This document shows, piece after piece, positions 42,773 to 53,516 of a DNA stretch of 64,000 bases; position 1 is the stretch's first letter; each line of letters begins with the position of its first letter. The translations under genes were made by a program, and so were the position numbers. The stretch is taken from NCBI GenBank assembly GCA_959347315.1, contig OY365812.1, positions 500,727 through 564,726 on the forward strand. Direction: 5' to 3'. This DNA is from Bimastos eiseni. Its lineage: Eukaryota > Annelida > Clitellata > Crassiclitellata > Lumbricidae. A model generated the notes under the pieces. The model was not told the DNA's origin and did not search any database. It saw nothing but the letters and a program-made list of their open reading frames with translations.

Positions 42773-45047
42773 ATGGATATCTCTGCTGCAGCAACTAAGT
42801 TCTGGGCTTTGTACTGTTGTTCAGGCGTAATTCTGAATTCATTGAATAAAGGTGAATGTATGAATGACGTCGGAAACGAGATCTCTGGTGACTGTCCGCA
42901 GAGATGTACATGTGATGAAGACATGCAAACGGTAGACTGCTCCAATGGCGGGTATACGGAGGTTCCAAAAAACATCGCGCCTGACATCCTCAGCTTAGTC
43001 CTGGATGGAAACGTCTTTAATCCTTTTCAGCCCGACAGCTTCTGGAATTTCCGTCGCTTAAGCAATCTAAGTCTGAGAAACTGTCAGATACATCTTGTAA
43101 ATGGAAAGGTCTTCAAGCCTATCTCGGAAACACTTCGAGCGCTTTGGATGTCCAATAATGTGCTCAGCGAGGAGAGCGGCTTGTTCCTTAGGCCACTGCG
43201 TAATTTAGAACTATTGGACTTGTCTGCAACACGAAGGAAATACTCTCACGCCAAGTTTAAATCGCTTTCCAAACTCAAATACTTCTTCCTTGCAGATAAC
43301 TATTTTACAGAATTTTCCACAGCAAAACTTCCAAAATCTTTGGTACTTTTAGATTTAAGTAAAAATCTTATCAAGAATTCCTTTGAAGAGAGTTTATACA
43401 GGCCTAGGTATGATTTGATTCTAAAGACGTTGAAACTCAGTTCGAATGCAATTCAGAAACTGAGGAACAATAGCTTTCAAAGTTTCAGGAATCTCGAAGT
43501 TCTAGATCTGTCTAATAATAGACTTTCAGAGATTCAACCTCTTGCCTTCGCTTCGAAATCTTTAAAACATATAAATTTATATAAGACGAATATCCTTCTC
43601 AATAAGGGCAACTGGAATATCTTTCAAAAGACTCCAAATATCCAAGGAATAAATATGAGCTTCTGTCGAATTGATTGGGGGAATTTAGGGACTTTTCATT
43701 TTCAAAATATCCGCAATCTTAACAATCTAGATTTGTCTGGAACAGGAATCAGTTCTCTTTCAGATATCCTTTCAAACCTTTCAAATTTATCGAAACTCCA
43801 ACTCAGAGCCAATCCAATATCGTCTCTTAATATGGAAGATTTTGAAAGAATTGCAGACTCATTGCGCGAACTAATCTTATCCTCTGGTAGTCTTTCAGCA
43901 ATCACCTTCGAGTCACTTCCGTTGAAAGTCTGGAAGAATTTGAAGGTGGTAGATTTCTCAGACAATCCGTTTCTTTGCGATTGTAATTTCATTTGGCTGC
44001 GTCACTGGTTGAAGAGAGCCAACGCCTCTAAGGTGGAGGTCAGAGGGTGGGACAAGTATTACTGTCAAACATCTAAGGGTCGAGAGAGCATGTTCGAATT
44101 GGAAAGTCCTTCCGATTCCGACTGTTTCCAGGATCAATTGTTCGAAGATCCAGTTCTGTTGACTGTTCTTCTGTTGACATCGTTGATCTGGGTCTCCGCA
44201 ACAATTGCGTCTGCTTTTCATCGATTTCGATGGCATCTCAGATACTGGTACTTCATGAAAACGGTAAGTCTACTCAACTACAGAACTATTTGCATTCTAT
44301 ACCGAAGGTAAATTTAGATTTCGACTGTAACTCCCTAAGAGACTGGTCGGGATACACTTTGTACATAATGAAGGGCCGTGTAAGAGATTTGCTGATACTT
44401 CAGAGTGACAAAGTTTGTTAATTTTTATACCAGTTAGTTGTCTGACATTCTCAAAGAGTGACAATGAATGACAGGACATGAACTCAAACATGGAGCTGCA
44501 TTTCATATTGCAGGTAAATGCAAAGAAAAAAGCAGAGAGACATCGCGACAGAGAGCAGTTCAATATCTTCACTTTTGATGTTTTCGTGGGATACAGCCAC
44601 AGTGATTCCAATTGGGTCATAACTCAACTTCTTCCTCGCCTCGAAGAGGAATGTAATTTGCGTCTGTGCATTCACGAGAGAGACTGGCTTCCTGGTCGTG
44701 ATATATCGGACACCATACTGGAAAGCATTGATGGCAGTCGTAAGACTTTGTTGATTGTGTCAAACGCCTTCGCCTTGTCTCCGTGGTGTCACTTTGAGCT
44801 GACGATGGCACAGACGAGACTGATGGAAGAGGATCGAGACAGTCTCATTCTGATTCTGTTGGAAGAGATCGCTGACTGTAATCTGACGCCAAGACTCCAG
44901 ATCCAGATACAGCGACGGACGTACATTGAATGGACGAGAGAGAGCAACGTTGGTCAACAACTGTTCTGGGCAAATCTAAAACACGCACTCGCTAAACCAT
45001 CCGACAGTCTCATGAACGAATCACTCTCGGCCGAGCACTTCGAGTAA
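42773..45047 (+). CDS. TLR-F: Toll-like receptor, complete two-exon gene
   Basis: The cleanest TLR here. Exon 1 42773-44263 (497 codons), intron 44264-44513 (GTAAGT...CAG, 250 bp, phase 0), exon 2 44514-45047; 674 aa. MDISAAATKFWALYCC signal peptide, LRRNT (CPQRCTCDE, VDC), about 13 LRRs, LRRCT (FLCDCNFIWLRHWLK with two further Cys), membrane helix (about residues 463-485), then a TIR domain with FDVFVGYSHSDSNW, RDWLPG and FW. The BB-loop proline is present, so signalling is expected. An AATAAA at 45088-45093 is a possible poly(A) signal. If the intron is retained the frame ends at 44311, giving a TIR-less form with a 15-residue tail. The nearest TIR exon that TLR-H could splice to is this one. 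Confidence 0.93.
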
Positions 45048-45630
45048 AGATAAGAGAACACATCATGTTTTATTCTAGAATATTTTTAATAAAAAGAAAA
45101 CCAGGAAGTTGGCTGATACCAAGAACGATCTTTAAGGTGGATGTCATAACCTAAATGTTGAGAAGATCTCAATTGGTTCTTGACTAATCTTTGTTTCACT
45201 TAATTCCTTTTTACACGTGACAAGAATTGAAATGTCGAGGGCCATTCATCAAGTGGAACCAACTAAGGACTAAGCAGTATTCGATGACATTCAGACGTTG
45301 TGAAAGACGGTCAGTAGCCCTTTGCTGCGGGGAGTACTGCTACATATAGGACTAAAACAAGACTCTCTACAGACAATATTGAAAAATTATCTGTTATATA
45401 GTTTAACATCTTTCATTGTATCTCTTAATCCGCTGTGCTGTCGGTGTGAGGCTTAAGGCAGTGGACGGACATGATACCCAAGATGGCTTCCGTAGCGTCT
45501 TCAATTATTTCAATGCAAACATAACGACATTGCATATCGTTGCAGTCATCTAGCGATTACAGCTTTCATATAATAATAGTCATCCAAAATGAGATTAAAA
45601 TGACAGTAAATAACATTACTCCCGTACGCC
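45048..45630. repeat. 3' UTR and proximal 3' flank of TLR-F
   Basis: 45060-45150 match relic D (tttattctagaata, caggaagttnnctg, aacgatctttaaggt). 45345-45440 match 31361-31470 (relic E) and 45450-45600 match 33122-33270. The flank is then cut by the hAT element at 45631 and resumes at 49444. Confidence 0.6.
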
Positions 45631-47310
45631 CAGTGGCGGCTCTAGGTTTTTCACCATATGGGCCAAGGGGGGGCCGAGGTCTCGGGAGGGGGGCCAATTG
45701 TATACCCGAATTTGTCGAAACTGAGAGTGCTAGGTATTGCTCCACACTGAGTGACACCGACCAGATATACGTATATGCATTATAGAGCAACATGAATTCT
45801 TCACATCAACAAACTAGATATTTGTAAATAGAATGACTTTATTAAAAAGTAAGGCATTCACCTTGCACATTACATACACTTAATGAAAAGCAAGTTTACG
45901 ATTGCCATGTCAAGAGTCAAACTGATGCACAAAGGCAACTATAGTATGGACTCTGCACGAACAGATTCAATCGACAACACTGTCCGACTACTTAGACGAA
46001 TATCGGAATATCGTGCTTTTTAGACATGTTTTAATTAATTTCAGAGCAGAAAAGCTTTTCCGACAGGAAAAATGTTGATGTTACCGATAAAACAATGGCT
46101 ATGTTTGACATTCTTTACGTTTCATGAACAGCAAGTTTGTATGGTTCCAGAAGAAGCCAGAACTCTCGTTGTGGTCATATTAGTTGCACATAAACCTGAA
46201 TGCATTAGCAGGCTCCAAACTTGGGGAATTTCATGGCTGAGGCCTTCAACATTACTGTCCTTACAAAAGTGCAAAAAACACAACGTTGTCATTATAATAA
46301 TTTCATGAAAAACATATGTTTTTGGCATTAATGCCTATCGTAGCAATAAGTGAATGGTCGGAGAATCGTCTATCTAGTTCAGAAATGTGCTGCCTATAGA
46401 TAAATGTGGCCTGTATGTTCACTTGAGAACGTTGTCCCACAATTTCATCAACTGCGGAGGTAGAAAAACAACTAGGCATTACCGGACAGCGGACAGCGGA
46501 CAGCCGGACACGTCGCTTAGTTAATACCGGGTTAATTTAACAATTCTTAGTTTACTCTTCTGCCTTTACAAAGACCCCTGTTTCATCTCTATTTTCTTTG
46601 AAAGAGGCAGTTTCATGTCTGACAACGTCGGCAGCTGCAGATAAATCAACAATTGAAGATTTGAATCAAATTGATACAATATGTACATACATACTGTCTG
46701 GTAATAAAAACAAGCACCTAGCTTCAATCCTTCAACTGCTATTAAACATTTGTCAAATTTGTCCCATCAACATTATCTAACATATTATACCAATGCATCT
46801 AATTCAGTGATTCTCAACCTGTGGATCGCGACCCGCAAGTGGGTCGCAAAGGATATCAAAGTGGGTCGCCAACTTTTCTTCGAAATCGCATTTTTTCCAC
46901 TGGAAAATATTGTCACGTGATTGTAATGCGCTTTATTTTCTATAAATCGAGGCCTTGTCAGTGTTGCTGCCATTTTAAACTACCTACCTCTGTTCAGCTA
47001 TGATAACCTTCAAGACTAAAATATATAATTATAGGACTAGGCTCTGTGTAAATAATAACTTACGATTTTGTCTAACCAACACCAGCCCACGTATTGACCT
47101 GACCAGAATGCAAGTCCCGTCATCTCATTAACAGTATTTATGTCTCAATGTGAGTAAAAAAAAGTTTTTAAAAAATATTACTTTTTCTGGCATTATGTAA
47201 TTTTATTATGATTTATTTATAGTTTTGTTATACGCTATCATGGGTAGTCGTAGAATGCACTGATGCGTGACTTACTGATTTAACAAAGATCTTTATTATT
47301 ATTATTATTA

Positions 47311-47530
47311 CCGAAATTTGATACCGCCCTTCTTCCAACATCTTTTGCTCAGAAGTGCATACACACGCCTCGACGGCGCAATTGCAGTTGTACTGCAGAG
47401 CAATGGTGCGCGAAGAACTTGCTCAAGGTCCCTACACAGTGACTGACGCCCCGGACTAGGCTCGAACCCGCGCGCTCAGCACACACTGAACGCTACGGGC
47501 TGACCGCTCTAGCCGATCAGCCACTGTGCC
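47311..47530 (-). mobile_element. tRNA-derived SINE, full-length copy
   Basis: On the minus strand: tRNA-like head starting ggcacagtggctgatcgg (A box), B box gggttcgagcct (complement at 47459-47469), a body of about 150 bp containing gggaccttgagcaagttctt, and a (taa)n tail (plus-strand attattatt at 47293-47310). The body is almost identical to 14280-14452. The ccttgagcaag phrase recalls conserved central domains of vertebrate and deuterostome SINEs, but that is only a resemblance. Confidence 0.8.
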
Positions 47531-48490
47531 ATATGTGCTCTTGGAGCCCGTGTTCATCAATATGGCATATGCCGACGACTCCCAATTGTACTTGACGTGC
47601 CGCCCAGCTGAGGCAATGGATTGTGTATCAAAAATCTTGGCAATTGTGGAGCAAGTGCATATCTGGATGTCCTCCAATCGCCTAAGATTGAACCCGGATA
47701 AAACTGAATTTATGTGGCTGGACACGAGACAAGCGCGTTCGAAGGTGGCCAAGGAGGTGATTAAAGTAGCATTTCCTCATTGGAAGTTTCAGCGCGTCGT
47801 CCGGGACCAGGAAATTCTTCTGGATGAAGACCTGCCCTTGGAGGAACATTGTCAGTTCCCTTTGCATGTCTTGCTTTTATCAACTGCACCAGATTAGAGG
47901 CATTCGGCGAAATCTCTCAATTGACGCCGCTATGACTATTGTCCACTCCTTCGTGCTGACTCGCCTGGACTACTTCAACGGTGTTCTTGCGGGTCTGCCA
48001 AAGTTTCGTATAAGACAGCTTCAATCCGTTCTCAACTGCGCTGCCCGAGTCGTTGCCAAGCTGCCAAAATACTCGCATATTTCAAGCTAACCATCAGGCT
48101 AATCATGTGCGTGACACATTAATTGCGCTGGCTCCCGGTTGAGATCATCCGCATGGGACTGACATCAGTGGTCGGCACGGCTCCAGAATACATAAGAGAG
48201 CTCAGTCTTCCCGTCTCCAGCCAGCCAGGTCGTCGATCCTTGCGTGCTGCACCCGTGGAGACTTGATGGTCCCGCGCTCCCGTACATCGACAAACCGTGC
48301 CTTCTTAAGCATTTGGGCCATCATACTGGAACGCTCTTCCGTTACAACTCAACTTCGCAATGTTACACTGCTTGCAGCCAACTTTTCTAAATTACTCAAA
48401 TCGCATTTGTTTAGATCTGTTGGGTAGCTACATTTAGTGCCTTCGAGAGGTTCTTGTAAGGCGCTATGTAAATTGCCTAATATATACATA
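47531..48490 (+). pseudogene. L2/CR1-type reverse transcriptase C-terminal relic
   Basis: MAYADDSQLYLTC (RT catalytic YADD), HIWMSSNRLRLNPDKTEFMWL, then after a frameshift near 47880 GIRRNLSIDAAMTIVHSF, LTRLDYFNGVLAGLP and LNCAARVVAKLP. From 48100 only frame-broken traces remain, ending ggcgctatgtaaattgcc, a typical 3' end for this LINE group. Related to the better preserved copy at 38.9-40.5 kb. Confidence 0.75.
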
Positions 48491-48497
48491 TATGCTG

Positions 48498-49330
48498 CTA
48501 GATTTTGGAGTGGTGGGTCTTGTTAGGATCCAGATGCTGCAGAGTGGTTCCCCATTTCAAAAAGGTTGAGAACCACTGATCTAATTGATCACTGATATTA
48601 CGGCAAGCAACAATACGGCAAGCCCATCTAGTATCACCGATCTGCTGAAATTGCCTCGCCGGATCCCTAGGGTGTAACTCACTACGCGCTTCAACCCATT
48701 TCTTATGCACAAGGGCAGGTGAAGCAAAAACGCATAACCTTTCAATTATAAGTAATGCAAAAATCTCTAGCTTCTGGAATAGACTCACTAACTGAAATTA
48801 TATTCAATTAAAGTGCGTGGCATTGAAAATAAATGGCCAGTGCCCTCCAACTGCCTTCCAACTGCTGGACACTCTTATTAGCACTGTTCATTACACTTGC
48901 ACCATCATAACCTTGACCAACTAAACCTGAACCTATGTTTACCCCAATGACTTAAGAGCATCTAAAATAAGCCATGACAATTACTTTGCATCTAATCCTA
49001 TTGCTGATTTGAAATCTAGAAAATATTCATTCACTTTCTTGTTGGCAAAAAATAGTACTACAAAGAATATCTCTTCCTGCGACTATTATCCATTGTCCCA
49101 TCAACAAGGATTGAAAACTATAAATATTCCTTGACCTCTTCTATTACCTGATCTCTGACCACCTCTATCCCTAAAGATTCTGAGCAAGTAAGTAAGTGAT
49201 CCTGTGAGAATGTTCAGGAAAAATAATCTCAGATTTCTTTGCCTTGAGCATGTCCCGAAAAGAATAATTATGAATTTCATCATGCATTTTACCTTAGCAA
49301 GTAAATATGAAATCTAAATGACACCATGTT
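48498..49330 (-). pseudogene. hAT transposase (ZMYM1-like) remnants
   Basis: On the minus strand, GQGYDGASVM near 48893-48925 (hallmark of this hAT group) and, downstream, RQFQQIGDTRWACRIVACR (48.6 kb), normally LSDTRWACR. The C-terminal dimerisation words SFSALKLIKTCLKST lie at about 46013-46060, on the far side of the nested element. Frames are broken; no activity expected. Confidence 0.75.
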
Positions 49331-49443
49331 TCACAGCACATTAGGAAAGAAATCTGGAGGGCGTGGGGAGCACAAGGTCAGTTGGGGAGGGGCATGGCTC
49401 CTCTGTCCCCCCCCCCCCCACTGGATCCGTCACTGCGCACGCC

Positions 49444-51060
49444 CTCCGGAGAGTTGCGCTACTACACATAGTTAATAGACAGTAAGAGTTCGTTCAATTC
49501 AAATAATAGCCTAATCATTTACCTGAGTGCTATAAATACTTCATACAGCACCAATTTTTAAGTGTAGGCCTACATTGTTATTATCATCCTTTAATAGTAA
49601 TTCTTCTCAGAGATGACCTTTTGGGTAGGTGTAGATTATGGCTTCCATTTATGCTGCCAGGACTGATGAGAAATTAGGCAATTTGCTCGCCCTTAAGTAA
49701 GAAGGTAACGGATTTCACAGAGCAGGGCAAATGAGGCTGAAGGGTTGTGTGTTGGTTATTGCAGTCCTCGGTCACGAGACAATGAGATCATACCGGTCAA
49801 GTAAGTGTGGAACCTCTATGCGCCGTGCAGTTCTTGATTGTTTGACCATCTACTCCAGCATCAATCACAATGTAGGCCTACTAAAAATAATGCGACTCAA
49901 TTAAATCACAGAAATGAAGAAGTTTCATTGAGTAGAAGGCGAGTTAGGACGATCCTCGAAATATTCTGAACACAACATCCATAGTCTCAGCATAACTATG
50001 AGAACAGATCAGACCAATTGATCTCTTTTCTCAGTGTTTTGTCTGACCAGATGAATTTTATAGGCATAGTGCAAAACATCTAAACCCAAAGTTGTGGCTA
50101 TATTCACAATCACTTCAGAAACACATTCCCATATCGGCATTTAATATTATTATGACAAACTATCATCTGTACAAGATTTTCGCACGAATTATCTTTACTT
50201 AATTGTGTGCCTTATTCAACCCGGTTCCAGCGATGGTCATGTTGATTGCAGTCTATTTGACACACTTAAAAGCATTTCAAAGTATAAACGTATTGACAGA
50301 TGAGCAAGGCGCAGTGGAAGCCAGACGATCACTATAGCAAAATGAGTCCATTTACATTTGATGTTTAGCGCACCATCTCTGCACTTAGTGCCTATAAATA
50401 ATTATTCGATGTTTGACGCATCTCAAACTCTGGCAATGTCTATTAAATTCTATTTGTCGTAAAACCCGACATAAAATCCGATTTTTAACAGCAACTTACT
50501 GTAACCTTCACTATTAAAGTCGCTACTATTGCAAAGTTTTACTAGTACTGAAACACCTAGAAATGATAAAAGCAAGTGAGAATTGTGAAGTACATGTAAC
50601 AATTTTGATTGTCTAAACGTTCCTTTGACCACAGAGTAGTCATATATTAAAGTGTTGCGATGACTTCATTGAAGGTAGCATCGAGGACATAATTAGGCCT
50701 AAATACCCAAGAATGTTTTTCATGCATCCTGCTACACTTAAGTACTTGTTTACTGTGTGACTTGGATTTTCACACATTTGATCTAATTATGCAATTTATA
50801 TGGCTTTATAATCAGAATATCTAATCGATCGATTGATTGTCTCTTCTAGTCCAAATAGAATTGCAACGGAGATCACGAAATACTGAAGAAGACAGTTTTT
50901 AAAATCCGATTGAGCTGGGTAACCAGAAGACGAACCACTAAGTTGGAAAACATTAGCCCTGGGTTGAGATCTTAATGACTTCGAACGATCAATAGAATTC
51001 ATTGGACTGGATAGTAAATTAAAATGCATAGAACCAGCCATAGAGAACTTCCAGCATTGT
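49444..51060. repeat. Conserved 3'-flank block, copy behind TLR-F
   Basis: Resumes the flank broken by the hAT insertion. Matches 33330-34640 and 4262-5850, for example aagtaagaaggtaacggattt near 49695, agcagggcaaatgaggctga near 49724, and tgacagatgagcaag near 50297. Confidence 0.65.
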
Positions 51061-52330
51061 TTGGTTGCAGGACACGAAAATAGTCAATTAATATAGTACA
51101 CAATGACCTTTTTGTCATTGCGAATGCATCGGTTTGTACTGGACGATTTGTTCAGAGAAAACGTCTGGTTTATTAGACATAGCTTATAGGGCCGCAGATT
51201 TAAACGGTTTTAACACAAACAGAAGCTTAAAAATTACAGTATTTTACAATGATTGCCCACTGTCTGCTCTACAAGATCAAACGAGTTCTAAGACATGCAT
51301 AATTATTGTAGTAGGCCTATACATAATTCGTGCAAGTTTCATAATGAACGTGTTTGACTAATGCAGATCACCAAGTGGAAATGAAAACAGTGAAAGTTCC
51401 AGAGGGTAAATTTTACAAGTGTGTTTATAAGGTGATGATTATTTTGTTTATTAGTAATGCAAGTTGGGCACACCACAACCTGGTCACAAGATATGTAATT
51501 AGCAATAAATGATCGCTGAAATTCAAATACGGACACCTCTTCGAAATATAGACCTATTATATCAACTTAAATTGGATGGGATAATGAGGGCCATTCCATT
51601 GAACATGCACAGCCCACCTGGGACGAAGGCTGTACACACGCGCATAAAGGTAGGAGGAAAAATGTCACGGAGAGCGTGAAACTATTTCAAGATAACTGTC
51701 TGCAATATGCGAGCCACTGCGTGACCAATCTTTCATGAACCCCAGGTGAGTCCTTCGAGAAATAACTAGTTTTCTGCGGACGAGAAACGAAGCGGTCAAG
51801 TCGATATGGAGCGGCGTACAGCAGCCGAGCCCCGCTAGCCCCCTCACTCACGATCTGCAATGCCCCACTCGGCAGTACATGAGCTATGAGCACTTTAAGT
51901 GCATGGAGAGAGCTGGAGCATTACTGCAGCTACTCCAACAAGGTAGGCTACAGTCAAATCAATAGTTCATTCATACAGATAAATGTCACCATCTACCGAC
52001 TGTTCAATTTCCAATGTCATAGAAAGCGTGACCTTAATAAATCGAACTTGATAAATAGTGGATTGGATATGTTTGTTGTGCGGATCGCATTGTAGACGCA
52101 AATGATAAATAAGAGTCTGTTGTACATAATTGGGGTTCAATCGTCCGACAACGATCAGCAGCACAGCTCGCTGCTTAAACTAACAATCTAACATGCTTTG
52201 ACAGCTTGTTTTGCTTTTCGATTAGCCTATAGTCAGTGTTTTCTGTTTTCAGATCGAAGCCTAAAGCCGCACTCGCCTTAAAAGCGGAAGATTCGGTTAT
52301 TGCTTAAATAAAGAGAAAGCAGCTTGTGAA
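51061..52330 (+). repeat. Orphan class I 5' flank without its gene
   Basis: Contains in order the parts of a class I flank: rgccgcagat (51192), the short conserved frame (51340-51560), a LINE relic in the expected reversed orientation (51650-51945), tacagtcaaatcaatagttcatt (51949), and tcagtgttttct...cactcgcctta...ggaagattcg (52233-52295), as before TLR-B. No class I receptor follows; the class II flank of TLR-G begins about 200 bp later. A TIR-less gene was probably deleted here. Confidence 0.55.
51650..51945 (-). pseudogene. LINE C-terminal relic
   Basis: Minus strand: AHVLPSGALQIVSEGASGARLLYAA, then RLDRFVSRPQKTSYFSKDSPG. Same family and same relative position as 26874-27323 (AHELPDGALQSV; RLDLFVSRLQRPGYLSKDS). 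Confidence 0.65.
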
Positions 52331-52539
52331 AACGTAAGTAGATGACATTATTATACACATTGCATTAAATTTCATATTTTGCAAACTAATATCGAAGAAC
52401 AATTTATAAACATCATGTCCTTCAACATTTTCTGCCATAACCCTACGTATATTTCAGTTATTGTAACGACTGTTGAATAAGATGATGATAAAGTAGGAGA
52501 GGAAGAGATGGAGGAAGACGGAAGACAAAGACAGGTCCT

Positions 52540-53516
52540 GAGGCAGCCATGAGTTTGAAGTGTCAAGTACTTCATTTTTTAACCTCGGCAGATGAAAGCG
52601 GGTCAATAATCCAATCTCTCGTCAGATCATCTACAGACCCATCGGCAATGAGAAAATGTAAGAATTGTATTTTTAATTCGGCTATCATAATTATATCTGA
52701 CCAGCAGCCGTATGCAAGTGACAGGGTCTACAGAGAACCCGCATTGCGAATAAAAATCACCGTCAGTGACTATAAAGTGAGGTCAACTCTTAGGCCTACT
52801 AGACTGACTGCGTGATATTGCTTAAAACGTGCACATGAAACTTTTGAGTCTATTTTAGATCTACAATTTCATTCGTTGAACCAATAGAGATTCAAATGTC
52901 TTAATAGTAAAAATTTATTTCGTGCTAACGATTTTATTCGTCTGATCAATATTTAAGCGTTCTAATAATGATAGTTTATTTCATTTTAACAATTATAATC
53001 GAGAAGAAAATGTTTTAGTAATACTCATTTTACATTAATAGTTTAATTGGTTGGACCAATAAAGATTTAAATATACTCATGACAAGCGTTTACTTTAGCC
53101 TATATAAACAATTTTATTCAAAATTTAAATGTCATGAAAATAAAATTTTATTTTATATTGAAACTTTTTTTATTGAACGTTTGCGATGAGAATAAGATAA
53201 GGTAGCTGGTGCTTACATGAGTCACTACAAATAAAGCGTTCCTAACAGATAAGCGTCAGATGTATGGCTATAACTTGCGCTGTAAATTATATTATGTTAA
53301 AAATTGTGATATAGAAAGAAATAATAAATTAAATAGCCGCCTAATTAGCACAATTATTGAATAATCTCGCTGCCGTCAAGGCATTATCTATACGTTCTAC
53401 TGTGAGGAAAAAGGGAACGAGAGTCTGTCAGCAATTTTATTCATTTGTTTTCATTTCCGCAAATAAAAAGAGAGAGTACGAGAGAGGTAAACGTCACTGA
53501 GGATCGTATTGGGAAG
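52540..53516 (+). promoter_or_regulatory. Class II 5' flank of TLR-G
   Basis: 52555-52640 match 9745-9830 and 41745-41810. 53190-53240 match agcttgtgcttac. 53340-53516 are a diverged version of the conserved proximal segment (ctgtgaggaaaaagggaacgaga, aaataaaaagagag) with the ATG at 53517. More divergent than among D, E and F. Confidence 0.5.

Larger units (their letters stand above)
46805..48578. mobile_element. Second hAT-type element nested in the first
   Basis: Ends cagtgattctcaacctg and, reversed, cagtggttctcaacctt. Perfect 8-bp target duplication atctaatt on both sides (46797-46804 and 48579-48586). It splits the host hAT transposase. It carries no transposase itself but holds a SINE and an RT relic, so it grew by later insertions. 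Confidence 0.85.
45631..49435 (-). mobile_element. hAT transposon with nested insertions
   Basis: Terminal inverted repeats cagtggcggctctagg (45631) and, reversed, cagtgacggatccag (ending 49435). Flanking 8-bp target duplications cgtacgcc (45623-45630) and cgcacgcc (49436-49443) match at 7 of 8 positions. The insertion interrupts the TLR-F 3' flank. Minus-strand transposase remains lie at 48498-49330 and about 46010-46065. 3805 bp with the nested element, about 2.0 kb without it. Confidence 0.8.
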
